NCBI RefSeq assembly: GCF_004217555.1
Contig: NZ_SHKW01000003.1
Coordinates: forward strand, 62,001 to 126,000
Source of the DNA: Edaphobacter modestus
GTDB lineage: Bacteria > Acidobacteriota > Terriglobia > Terriglobales > Acidobacteriaceae
DNA length: 64,000 nucleotides
Direction of reading: 5' to 3'
Positions 17,070 to 26,217 of the stretch are shown one piece after another. The translations under genes were made by a program, and so were the position numbers. Within the stretch, counting starts at the first letter, position 1. Each line of letters opens with the position of its first letter. Under the pieces are notes generated by a model. The model ran no database searches. It worked only from the letters and a program-made list of their open reading frames with translations, and was not told where the DNA came from.

Positions 17070-18284
17070 CTATAGATTGAAGACCTTCCGCGCAGTCTCA
17101 CCGAGGATATTGCGCTTTCCCTCATCGCTTAGGAATGGCAGCCATGCCATCCGACCTGGGGTATCGAAGTCCCAGTGAGGCCAGTCAGATGAGTACATCA
17201 ACTGAGTTTCGGCGTTGATTGCCTTGAAGGTGGCCTGCAGCAAGTCAAGATCAGTAGCCTCCATGGGTTGCGAGGTGTAGTACATCTCACGCATGTAGTG
17301 ACTTGGTCTCTTTTTGAGCAAGGGGGCGTCGGACTGGCGCATGAGGTATTCGTGATCGAGCCGCTGCATCATGAAGGGAAGCCACGCGAGGCCGCTTTCA
17401 ACCCAGACCACCTTCAACTTCGGAAAGCGCTCCGGCAGACCGTTGATAACCCAGTTCGTCAGATGAAGCATGTTGCAGGTCACGAACGACATGGCATGAA
17501 TCGACAAAAACTTGTTCATGTGACTGACCATCGAATCCGAAAGTGTTGGGCCAGCGTGGAAGGCCAGGGGCAATCCCAACTCCTCGAGCTTCTTGTAGAT
17601 CGGCATGTAAGCGTTGTTATTAACCGCAATCCTGCGCTGACTGGTCACCATGAAGCCGATGACGCCTGGAAATCCAGCGTACTCATCAATCATGCGGATG
17701 CAGGCCGCCGGGTCTTCGAATGGCAATGCGAGCAATGACCGCAACTTTTCATCTTTAGACAAAATGTTCTTGGTGAACCATTTGTTGTAGGCAAGGGTCA
17801 GTGCGGTTGCAATCTCGGGGCTCGGATGCATGCCAATCTCGAGCATCGGCTGCGGGAACACCACCTGGATGGCGATGTTCATAGTCTCCTTGGCACGTCG
17901 GATCAAAGTTAGATCGCGAACTTCACCGTTGACACTCTCGACTGGCTCCTGCAAAGAAGCCTGATGCAGAATTCTCCCTTGCGCGTCCTGGAACATCAGC
18001 CCAGCAGGCTCGTTGATCAGCCCCTGTTTCTTTGCCGTGGGCCAATTCTTCGAAATCTCTTTACCATTGAACCGGAGCACGGGATCTTCGATGTATTCAA
18101 GGATCTCATCCCACGAATCCGTCTCAACGTGATGCGAATCGACGTCGATGATGAAGTATTTATCAAGCCCATAGGCACCGACGTCGTGTTTTGCGTTGGC
18201 GAGGATTTCGCGTGAGTCCGTCTGGATCGTGATTTCCTGGACCGGATGAAGTTTTACCTTTGGGTCCGTCTTCTTGTCTGCCAT
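17070..18284 (-). CDS. Amidohydrolase-2 family protein (ACMSD-like)
   Basis: The start at 18284 (MADKKTDPKVKLHPVQ) has GGAGGAG 5 nt upstream; the frame is open to 18488 but that overlaps the preceding gene. The 404-aa protein has IIDVDSHHVETDSW at the first strand, where metal-dependent relatives carry an H-x-H pair. It also has FHAGPTLSD, KVVWVESGLAWLPF and the terminal motif YSSDWPHWDFDTPGR with the metal-site Asp. Relatives are metal-dependent decarboxylases or hydrolases of carboxylated aromatics and muconates. The D-x-H-H variant at the first metal motif means the chemistry is not certain. Adjacent to a Rieske protein in operon B. Confidence 0.9.
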   Translation of the reverse strand: MADKKTDPKVKLHPVQEITIQTDSREILANAKHDVGAYGLDKYFIIDVDSHHVETDSWDEILEYIEDPVLRFNGKEISKNWPTAKKQGLINEPAGLMFQDAQGRILHQASLQEPVESVNGEVRDLTLIRRAKETMNIAIQVVFPQPMLEIGMHPSPEIATALTLAYNKWFTKNILSKDEKLRSLLALPFEDPAACIRMIDEYAGFPGVIGFMVTSQRRIAVNNNAYMPIYKKLEELGLPLAFHAGPTLSDSMVSHMNKFLSIHAMSFVTCNMLHLTNWVINGLPERFPKLKVVWVESGLAWLPFMMQRLDHEYLMRQSDAPLLKKRPSHYMREMYYTSQPMEATDLDLLQATFKAINAETQLMYSSDWPHWDFDTPGRMAWLPFLSDEGKRNILGETARKVFNL

Positions 18285-18321
18285 CTTTCTCCTCCTGCCA
18301 CAATGTCGGCGTCCCGCTGGA

Positions 18322-18669
18322 TTAGCGGGGTAGGTTGTTGCTGTGAGTCGCGCGCGAAAACCAGAGCGCGAGATCAAACGGGTTAAGATCCTGCGCGCGT
18401 AGCAGCGCGCAGGCAAGCATGACCACCTCAGTTGGCGTTGCTTCTTGTGTGACAGGGGTGATCTCCCGCCCAGCAGCCTCGCAAGCAACTGCGTACAGCT
18501 TGGTAAGTGGTGTGAGGAGTTCAGTAAACGGCAATGATTCCCAGTTCGGAGGAATGTCGCTGTTGATTGCCGCAGTCACGATCAATTCGAGTCTCAGCCC
18601 GATGTCTGCAAGCTCACTTTCCGGGGATTGCGCGGCGTCGATGAAGGCCACATTGCTAGACCTCGACAT
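18322..18669 (-). CDS. Unknown 115-aa protein of catabolic operon B
   Basis: An ATG at 18669 (MSRSSNVAFIDAAQSPESEL) with AAGGAGAG 5 nt upstream starts inside the last codons of the Rieske gene (14-nt overlap), so translation is coupled. The protein looks mainly helical (ELADIGLRLELIVTAAIN, LTKLYAVACEAAGREI, TEVVMLACALLRAQDLNPF) and has no catalytic motif I recognise. Its place between a Rieske protein and an amidohydrolase suggests an accessory or small subunit (inference). Confidence 0.75.
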   Translation of the reverse strand: MSRSSNVAFIDAAQSPESELADIGLRLELIVTAAINSDIPPNWESLPFTELLTPLTKLYAVACEAAGREITPVTQEATPTEVVMLACALLRAQDLNPFDLALWFSRATHSNNLPR

Positions 18670-19090
18670 AGATCTCTCCTTCAGCTTCGTGCACAGGAAA
18701 GGAACGGAGGTGAATCTTGCCGTCTCCTGCGTGCCGACCGGTCTTGATGCTGTACTCGAAGCCGTGCCACGGACAAACGATGTGCATATCCGATTCGTCC
18801 CAGTTCTGGCCACGAATCTGTTTTGTGCTGTCCATTACTTCGACGACACGTGGCAAAATGCGACCCTGGCAGATCGGACCACCGGAGTGAGCGCAGGTGT
18901 TTTCATAGGCGTATAGTTCGTTGTCCAATCGAAAGATGCCGATCGTGATCTTCTCGTCGATATCCACGACGAGGCGTCCGCCATTAGGCAGCGAATCGCT
19001 CCGGCCGATGAGCACCTTTCGAACTCCGGATGTTGATACAGGGATTCGCTCCTGATCTTGCTGACCTTTTAGTGGGTGGGTTGTTGCCAT
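18656..19090 (-). CDS. Rieske [2Fe-2S] protein
   Basis: The 144-aa protein carries both cluster motifs: CAHSGGPICQG (C-x-H) and CPWHGFEYSIKTG (C-x-x-H). It is short and has no oxygenase catalytic domain, so it is a Rieske-type ferredoxin or an electron-transfer/regulatory subunit. AAAGGAG lies 5 nt before the ATG. It is the first gene of operon B. The nearest upstream control DNA is the duplicated region at 19336-19810. Confidence 0.9.
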   Translation of the reverse strand: MATTHPLKGQQDQERIPVSTSGVRKVLIGRSDSLPNGGRLVVDIDEKITIGIFRLDNELYAYENTCAHSGGPICQGRILPRVVEVMDSTKQIRGQNWDESDMHIVCPWHGFEYSIKTGRHAGDGKIHLRSFPVHEAEGEIYVEV

Positions 19091-19335
19091 GTGATCTCCT
19101 TTGAATTTGGAACATTAGTAAATCTGTCTCACTGCAAGTCGCCGCCGCTGCCGCCGCCCCCTCGAGTGGTTTGCGAAGAAGCTAGATCAGATTCGATCCG
19201 ACTTCGCGTGATAAGAAACGTCCCTGAGCAGGAAGAAATGAACACTTGAAAGGAAGCAAGTCGAAGAACCAACATTCGGGAGGTTAGAGTTCGAGATGAA
19301 GCTCAACGACATTGAGATTGCACACTCCATGCGGG

Positions 19336-19810
19336 CGACCAGTGGTGTCAAAGCTTATGTATACGGAACTCCTACGTTGTGTGTTTTAAACGATCGTATG
19401 CTTGGACGAAGCGTCGAAACGCGCCTAGTGAGTGATGAATAACTTCATTGGAGATCCGAGAGCGCCCGTCGCCGACCTGCCCAAGTTGACCCTCTTCTCA
19501 CGGCGTCTATCTTGATCTCGCTCTTCATATCCTCCCTCTAAGTGAGCAACTTAATGACCAAATGCATGGAAGTGATAGATTCTCGCTTCCGCGGTGAATA
19601 GATGTTTCCATCGCGCCGTGCAAGAAAGAGGTGGATTCCTTGCGCGTAAAGAGGTCTTGACGAATACCACATCGCATCCATCGACTTTTCATTGCCCTCG
19701 AGAGCACATCTCAGACCGCGCATAGGCTCCGGTCAAAGCCTGGCCATACACAAAAACACCGTATTTGGTGTCCATTGTTGGCGCTGACGCCATATTTGGC
19801 CTTGTTGTGT
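19336..19810. repeat. Duplicated control region, copy 2, with relic FAD-oxidase start
   Basis: This is a diverged copy of 14973-15330. It retains the ribosome site and first codons of the FAD oxidase gene, but the start codon is ATA (19360-19362) and a one-base loss gives an immediate TGA, so it is a dead gene start. A roughly 100-bp insertion lies in the middle relative to copy 1. The operator motifs at 19756-19800 are kept. It now lies about 250-700 bp upstream of the Rieske gene. Confidence 0.8.
19756..19800. promoter_or_regulatory. Tandem operator motifs, copy 2
   Basis: Core 1 is CACCGTATTTGGTG from 19757 (ACACC/GGTGT arms at 19756-19771). Core 2 is CGCCATATTTGGCC from 19788, with arms GCC/GGC around ATATTT. 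The start-to-start distance is 31 bp, the same as in copy 1. The outer arms of core 1 have decayed relative to copy 1, while the RCC-RTATTT-GGY core persists. Confidence 0.6.
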
Positions 19811-20199
19811 ATCAGTTCAATTTGGCGTTCTCTATCCTCGCGCCAGCGATGGCTGGATGGAAGAGTGGTGTTGATTGGGGAGAGAAGAATCCTAGAAGAC
19901 TTCACAAAAGCGCTGTCCGGATGGAGGAGCGTACGGTCGTCTCGGCATACGGATTGCACTTCCCGAGAATTACACGTAACCGCTCCTGTGTTGCGGTCGC
20001 AATCCACCTTGGCGTCTACCTGGACGCAATTGTGCCTAGGTGCACTTCGTTGTTTGCTTCAAGTCGAACTGAGCACAGACAAGATGACGATCGCCATCGT
20101 CAGGCACCCCTGGATCCAATCACGAGCAAGAAAAGCGTCAGGGAACCGCAGTAGCAAGAAGCGAGAGGGCCGCAAGCAAGGCGGGGAGCCCGTAATTAC

Positions 20200-20310
20200 G
20201 ACTCCCCGTGAATGATGAAGCCGATGACTCACATTACGTCCGCTTGCAACCGCTACGGCGATCGTCTCCGCATGGACATCCAAACCTAAAAATCGTAAAT
20301 TCTCCTTCAT
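20200..20310 (-). pseudogene. IS110-family transposase N-terminal relic
   Basis: Minus-strand translation from 20310 begins MKENLRFLGLDVHAETIAVAVA, the start of IS110/IS1111 DEDD transposases including the first Asp (GLDVH). Homology is lost after about 30 codons and the rest is absent. No second motif or element ends were found in the surrounding 19810-20507, which otherwise holds nothing recognisable. Confidence 0.65.
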
Positions 20311-20507
20311 GACCGGCTGCCCTTCCTAACCTACGGTCGGCGCATCGGCACCGGTCACTCCATACTGACTCTTATCGCCAATTGAAACCGTGATCGGCCA
20401 ACAGGAGCCGACGACTTATGAGGACTATTGTGTGCGAGAACCTGCGCCCGCCCCTGCCATCAGGCAGTGGGCGAGCTAGAGCAGATTCATGATCATGCGA
20501 TAACCGG

Positions 20508-21503
<996 letters not shown>

Positions 21504-21655
21504 TCACTCCTCACTTCAACCCTAGCGACCTCCGATGCATCTGCGGTAGCCCGATTCTTTCGAATCATTGCCTATTCGTCCGGTCGTTATGATTTTGTGG
21601 TGCGGCTGGTGCTAACCCGTCGGTTATGCTTAGGAGAGGGGAGGGGGCTTCGAAG

Positions 21656-22606
21656 ATGCTGCAACATAGGAAAATTGGCGATGCAAATGCATCCACGCTC
21701 TCTCACCTTCTAACCGAGCTAGCGAAGAAGATTGGCAATTCACTTGGTAATCCGGGCGAACGTGCAACGGAGGTGCCGGGACTGATGCTTTATCGTCGCA
21801 CTGTTCCGACCGTTCCGAATCCGTCTACCTACGAGCCAAGCCTTCTCGTCATTGCGCAAGGAAGGATTCGAGTGGACCTCGGTAAAGCGAGCTACGTCTT
21901 CGGCCAATCGAGATTTCTCCTTACGTCTCTGGAACTGCCGGTTGTGAGCCAGGTGATTACGGCCAGCAAACAGGCACCCTACCTTGCCTTCTTCCTGAAA
22001 CTGGATATGTCGATTCTTCGGGACATTCTGAACACAGAAGAAGTCCATGTGCCTGAGAAGTCCTCTGGCGCCTGCGGAATGGCGATCGGGAAGACCACAG
22101 TTGAACTGGTCAACTCATGTTCTCGGATGATCGATCTGCTGGACGCTCCACGCGACATTTCATTCTTTGCCAAACTCATTCAACGCGAGATCATTTATCG
22201 CTTACTCCAGGGAAGTCTGGGAGCACGCCTTCGCGCGATTGCGACGTTCGAGACCAAATGCCACCGGACGGCGAAGGCGGTTGCCTGGTTGCGTTCAAAC
22301 TACGGGAAGCCTCTGCGTGTAGAGCACCTGGCAGAGATTGCAGGCATGAGTCGATCCACGCTGCACCACCATTTTCGCGCCCTTACGGCGATGAGTCCGC
22401 TGCAATTTCAAAAGCAGCTTCGTCTGCATGCCGCGCGGCAACGCATGCTCACGGGTGAACTGGATGCGGCAAGTGCGGCGTTCGAGGTCGGCTACGAAAG
22501 CCCGAGCCAATTCAATCGCGAGTACAGGCGATTCTTTGGCCAGCCCCCAATGCGCGATATCAAGGCCCTGCGAGACGGCAATGTCGTGGCGATCACTACT
22601 GCTTAA
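21656..22606 (+). CDS. AraC-family transcriptional regulator (YqhC-like)
   Basis: The 316-aa protein has the AraC_N domain (YEPSLLVIAQGRIRVDLG, FLLTSLELPVVSQVI) and a C-terminal double HTH (LRVEHLAEIAGMSRSTLHHH and AASAAFEVGYESPSQFNREY). The frame opens at 21626, but the ATG at 21656 follows GGAGGGGG and is preferred. Family members sense aldehydes or electrophiles and activate neighbouring reductases. The divergent aldo/keto reductase is the likely target. Confidence 0.9.
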   Translation: MLQHRKIGDANASTLSHLLTELAKKIGNSLGNPGERATEVPGLMLYRRTVPTVPNPSTYEPSLLVIAQGRIRVDLGKASYVFGQSRFLLTSLELPVVSQVITASKQAPYLAFFLKLDMSILRDILNTEEVHVPEKSSGACGMAIGKTTVELVNSCSRMIDLLDAPRDISFFAKLIQREIIYRLLQGSLGARLRAIATFETKCHRTAKAVAWLRSNYGKPLRVEHLAEIAGMSRSTLHHHFRALTAMSPLQFQKQLRLHAARQRMLTGELDAASAAFEVGYESPSQFNREYRRFFGQPPMRDIKALRDGNVVAITTA

Positions 22607-22723
22607 GGCTGAATTGTTGGGTTACCATGGGGCAGCTTGTTCTCGACTGTCGCAAACAGGCCTTAAGGCCTTAGCGCTCATTGAGTCATTGAGGACGATT
22701 TAGACAGAATCAGCAAGATTGGT

Positions 22724-22800
22724 CCTGAAAAGATGGAAAAGTATAAGGATCTTCCATCGCCCTTCAAGGACATCCAGGGCCTCTTCTAACTCCTGAGTCG
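22724..22800 (-). pseudogene. HxlR regulator 5' relic
   Basis: The minus strand reads ELEEALDVLEGRWKILILFH, nearly identical to residues of the intact HxlR protein at 23485-23874, and is then lost. With the operator copy at 22840-22855 it shows that a 5' piece of the hxlR gene and its promoter was duplicated. The rest of 22607-22931 holds no gene; an AGGCCTTAAGGCCT palindrome occurs near 22660. Confidence 0.7.
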
Positions 22801-22839
22801 ACCCGGCTGGATCGGAAGTTGGTCCGGTTGTTCCGTGGT

Positions 22840-22855
22840 TACTTATTGGTGAGTA
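22840..22855. promoter_or_regulatory. HxlR operator-like dyad, copy 1
   Basis: TACTTATTGGTGAGTA resembles TACTTACAGGTTAGTA at 23878-23893, and the shared context (gtggttactta ... gtattacactt) extends beyond it. It lies 77 bp upstream of the SnoaL-like gene, which may be repressed by the HxlR protein encoded at 23485-23874. Confidence 0.5.
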
Positions 22856-22931
22856 TTACACTTTTAAGTAAGTTCTTGCGTTCCGGGTACCAACTCGTTA
22901 GTCTTTAGAAAAGCAAGAGGGAGGCAGGACG

Positions 22932-23444
22932 ATGCGAAGCGAAGAGGTTTCAAGTGCGGATGTTGCCAACATGATGCAAGGGTTGCTGGATCGGCAGGCC
23001 ATTCAGGACATCATTTCCTGCTACTCGTTAGGACAGGACTCTCATCAGGGTGAGGACTCGGCCATTTTGCAGCAATGGGAAGAGACCTTCTCTGAGACCG
23101 GCACCGTGGATTATAGTGCGGCAGGGGGTACGGTCGGCTCCTATCGCGATTTGGCGAAATGGATGCGCGGCGACGAGAACACCAAGGGCAGCATGAGCCG
23201 CTTCTCCAACTGGCAGCACATGCTGAGCCTCCCGTTGGTCTCAATTGCAGGTGACACTGCTCACGCGCGGACGGACTTTTTCGCTACCCATCGAGGCCGT
23301 GCGGACCAGGGATGGAACGTGCACTACAATGCCACCGGCGCCTTTCACGATGATCTGGTAAGGACACCCGAAGGCTGGCGCATTCAATTCAGGCGACTCG
23401 AGGTCTACTTTGGAGATCCCTTGGAGATTGCCAAGACCGCTTGA
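22932..23444 (+). CDS. SnoaL/NTF2-like protein
   Basis: The 170-aa protein has the NTF2-like pattern of SnoaL_4 members: LLDRQAIQDIISCYSLGQD at the start, WEETFSETGTVDYSAAGGTV, then DTAHARTDFFATHRG and a C-terminal GWRIQFRRLEVYFGDP. The fold covers dehydratases, isomerases and small hydrolases, so the reaction is unknown. GGGAGG lies upstream of the ATG. It is flanked by an HxlR operator copy. Confidence 0.82.
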   Translation: MRSEEVSSADVANMMQGLLDRQAIQDIISCYSLGQDSHQGEDSAILQQWEETFSETGTVDYSAAGGTVGSYRDLAKWMRGDENTKGSMSRFSNWQHMLSLPLVSIAGDTAHARTDFFATHRGRADQGWNVHYNATGAFHDDLVRTPEGWRIQFRRLEVYFGDPLEIAKTA

Positions 23445-23484
23445 GTGGTGGTGTCCTCATCTCTATTCGCGATCGGATGGTCGA

Positions 23485-23874
23485 CTACCGGACAGAACCT
23501 CTTTTGCAGGCCAATGCAGGCTTTTTCTTTACCGAAGCAGGTATTTTTCGCGATTCTGCCCAGAACTTAAGCGCCTTGAGCGCCGGACGAAGGGCGACCC
23601 CGTCTTTCGTCAGCATGTATTCCACCTTGGGTGGCACTTCCGGATATACCTTGCGGTGAACCACGCCATCTTTTTCCAAGTCACGTAGTTGCTGAATCAG
23701 CATCTTCTGAGATATCCCGGACACTGCGCGGCGCAATTCCGAGAACCGTAGTACCGGTGCACTGAAGAGATGGAAGAGAATGAGTATCTTCCATCGCCCT
23801 TCCAGCACTTTGAGCGCTTCTTCCAGTTCCACGGTGGAACATGTTTGCGTTATTGTTTGTTTTTGTCTTTTCAT
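23485..23874 (-). CDS. HxlR-family transcriptional regulator
   Basis: The 129-aa protein has the HxlR winged helix: ALKVLEGRWKILILFHLF, RFSELRRAVSGISQKMLIQQ and VVHRKVYPEVPPKVEYMLT. A single Cys near residue 12 (TQTCSTVEL) is where redox- or electrophile-sensing HxlR proteins carry their sensor Cys. The operator dyad ends only 3 bp before its ATG, leaving no room for a ribosome site, so autoregulation and leaderless translation are possible. It is divergent from the SDR at 24016. Confidence 0.92.
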   Translation of the reverse strand: MKRQKQTITQTCSTVELEEALKVLEGRWKILILFHLFSAPVLRFSELRRAVSGISQKMLIQQLRDLEKDGVVHRKVYPEVPPKVEYMLTKDGVALRPALKALKFWAESRKIPASVKKKPALACKRGSVR

Positions 23875-23877
23875 GGT

Positions 23878-23893
23878 TACTTACAGGTTAGTA
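23878..23893. promoter_or_regulatory. HxlR operator-like dyad, copy 2
   Basis: TACTTACAGGTTAGTA is an imperfect dyad (TACTTAC/GTTAGTA) directly upstream of hxlR and within the divergent promoter region of the SDR gene (start 24016). It matches copy 1 at 22840-22855. Confidence 0.55.
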
Positions 23894-24015
23894 TTACACT
23901 TCTTTGGGCGTTCTTGCATGTTATAAACCGAAGAGGTAGCCTTTCTTCAAGGCAGTAAATCAGCTTCGGCGGCAGGAAGAAGCCAGCCTTACTCTAACGG
24001 ATGTAAAGAGGTTTT

Positions 24016-24864
24016 ATGGATGTGATAGCAGTAGTGACTGGAGCGAGTCGAGGCGCGGGAAAGGGTATAGCCATTGCGTTAGGTGAGACCGGGGCGACCG
24101 TATATGTCACGGGCCGCAGCACTGCGGACGGCGACTCTCCTTATGGCGGCACAGTAACCGAAACCGCTGACCTGATCACGCAGGCCGGGGGGAAGGGCGT
24201 TGCCATCGCCCTTGATCACACCGATGACGACGCAGTCGCGGCGCTATTTGCCCGCGTGAAGGCGGAGCATGGTCGCCTCGACATCCTGGTAAACAATGCC
24301 GCCAATGCGGTCGAAAGCACAACGATGCCCGGCGGCTTCTGGGAAAAACCGCTGGAGGCGGTCGATCTCATTACCGTCGGCTTGCGTTCGCATTTCGTGT
24401 CCGCTTATTATGCTGCTCCCCTCTTGATCGCTAACGGCCGCGGCCTTATTGTCCACACCGGCCATTATGGTGCTGTTGCCTATTACCACGGCCCCGCCTA
24501 TGGGGCGCAGAAGGCTGGCGCGGACAAGATGGCAGCCGATTTCGCGAAGGAGTTGCGACCACACAGCATCGCGGCAGTTTCGATCTGGATGGGCGGACTC
24601 GATACCGAACGTGCGCGCGCCTATCTTGCCAGCATGCCCGATGAATCGCGGCCAAAGAGGAAACGGGAATCGCCGCAATTCACTGGAAAGGTGATCGCCG
24701 CACTCTATGAGTCCAATCTGAGGATGGAACTATCGGGGCGTGCCCTGATCGGCGCGGAACTGGGTGCGAAGCTCGGCGTGAGCGACATCGACGGCAGCGC
24801 ACCGAAGTCCTACCGGTATGAATTAGGCGGACCGCCGGAGCTACAGGCGACCCTCACATCCTGA
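24016..24864 (+). CDS. Short-chain dehydrogenase/reductase
   Basis: The 282-aa protein has the SDR cofactor motif VTGASRGAGKGIAIAL (T-G-x3-G-x-G variant), the NNAAN element, and the catalytic Y-x3-K in GPAYGAQKAGADKMA. The C-terminus (SGRALIGAELGAKLGVSDID) is typical of DHRS1-like SDRs. AAAGAGG precedes the ATG. Its promoter region contains the HxlR dyad, so it is probably part of the HxlR regulon. Confidence 0.92.
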   Translation: MDVIAVVTGASRGAGKGIAIALGETGATVYVTGRSTADGDSPYGGTVTETADLITQAGGKGVAIALDHTDDDAVAALFARVKAEHGRLDILVNNAANAVESTTMPGGFWEKPLEAVDLITVGLRSHFVSAYYAAPLLIANGRGLIVHTGHYGAVAYYHGPAYGAQKAGADKMAADFAKELRPHSIAAVSIWMGGLDTERARAYLASMPDESRPKRKRESPQFTGKVIAALYESNLRMELSGRALIGAELGAKLGVSDIDGSAPKSYRYELGGPPELQATLTS

Positions 24865-25113
24865 TGGTCATCTTTATCCCTACAGAGAAAATCCATGTGG
24901 CCGTAATGCATGGTCCGTCGCACGAACAAGGGGATAATTAGACCGAGAGAATTGATTTCAATCCCGTTATCACTTAATGGCCGCGACCATGCCCGATCCA
25001 TCGGCCCGTTTGACCTTCCCAGCAGCGGATCGGATGGTAGATCTTCTCGCTCCGTATACAAAGCGCAACACTACAGCCGTAATTACGCTTCGGCGACACC
25101 AAGGAGGAACGCA

Positions 25114-26217
25114 ATGACAGAACAACGCTTCAGAGTTGGTATCGTTGGATTGGAGCCGGGCAGGGGTTGGGCGGCTCGCGCCCATGTACCAGCGCTGCGT
25201 GCGCTGTCCGATAGCTACGAGATCGTTGGCGTCGCCAACACCAGCTTGGCCAGTGCCCAAAGGGCGGCGGCCGCGCTCGGACTTCCGCGAGCCTTCAAGG
25301 ATGTTGCTGAACTGGTATCCGCGCCGGAGGTAGACATCGTTACCGTCACGGTGAAGGTTCCTCATCATCTGGAGGTCGTGAAGGCTGCGATTGAAGCGGG
25401 TAAACACGTGTACTGCGAGTGGCCCCTTGGCAACGGTCTCGCGGAGGCGGAGGAACTTGCGGAGCTTGCGAAAGCTAAGAGCCTCTTGGGAGTGGTGGGA
25501 ACCCAGGCGCGCGTAAGTCCTGAAATCGAATATCTCAAACAGCTGATCACGGACGGCTTCGTTGGCGAGGTTCTATCGACGACCATCGTCGCGCGAGGCG
25601 GCGGCTGGGGCGGGTCCATAGCCCAGAAGAAGAGTGATGCATACATGCTGGATCGCGCTGCCGGCGCCACCATGCTGACGATCCCGGTGGGCCATACGTT
25701 GGCGGCGCTCACCGACGTGCTCGGCGAGGTCGTTCAATTGTCATCGGTGCTCGCCACACGACGAAGCACCGCTCTCGCGGTCGATACGGGCGAAAGATTG
25801 CCCATGTCCGCCCCCGACCAAGTGCTGGTCAGCGGGATTCTTTCCGGCGGCGCGCCCGTTTCCATCCATTACCGCGGCGGCATGGCACGGGACGGCGACG
25901 GCTTCTTCTGGGAGATCAACGGAACGGCAGGAGACATTCGGGTATCAGGACCCTTCGGCCACACTCAATTCGTGTCGCTTTCCCTCAAAGGAGCGCGCGG
26001 AGACGAAAAGACGTTCCAGCCCTTGGAGGTCCCCGCATCCTACCGTACCGGCTGGCCTGAAGACATGGCGCCGGGGAATGTTGCTCGCATCTATGGGCGG
26101 ATGGCACACGACCTGCGCGAGGGTACCCGTACCGCGCCGAGCTTTGAAGATGCCGTAGGCGTGCATCGCGTTATCGCTTCGATTGAGCGAGCGGCCGAAC
26201 ACGTGAGCCGAACTTGA
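25114..26217 (+). CDS. Gfo/Idh/MocA-family oxidoreductase, Gal80-like
   Basis: The ATG at 25114 follows AAGGAGG at 7 nt; the frame is open to 24910 but the extension has no family sequence. The 367-aa protein has a Rossmann start (FRVGIVGLEPGRGWAARAHV). Where most family members have E-K-P it has KHVYCEWPLG, a substitution of the conserved Lys seen in Gal80-like members. A catalytic role is therefore unsure; it may be a dehydrogenase with altered chemistry or an NAD-binding regulator. Confidence 0.88.
   Translation: MTEQRFRVGIVGLEPGRGWAARAHVPALRALSDSYEIVGVANTSLASAQRAAAALGLPRAFKDVAELVSAPEVDIVTVTVKVPHHLEVVKAAIEAGKHVYCEWPLGNGLAEAEELAELAKAKSLLGVVGTQARVSPEIEYLKQLITDGFVGEVLSTTIVARGGGWGGSIAQKKSDAYMLDRAAGATMLTIPVGHTLAALTDVLGEVVQLSSVLATRRSTALAVDTGERLPMSAPDQVLVSGILSGGAPVSIHYRGGMARDGDGFFWEINGTAGDIRVSGPFGHTQFVSLSLKGARGDEKTFQPLEVPASYRTGWPEDMAPGNVARIYGRMAHDLREGTRTAPSFEDAVGVHRVIASIERAAEHVSRT

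Noticed and set aside
22659-22674. AGGCCTTAAGGCCT palindrome
   Set aside because: Short, no second copy seen, and no promoter context; insufficient to call an operator.
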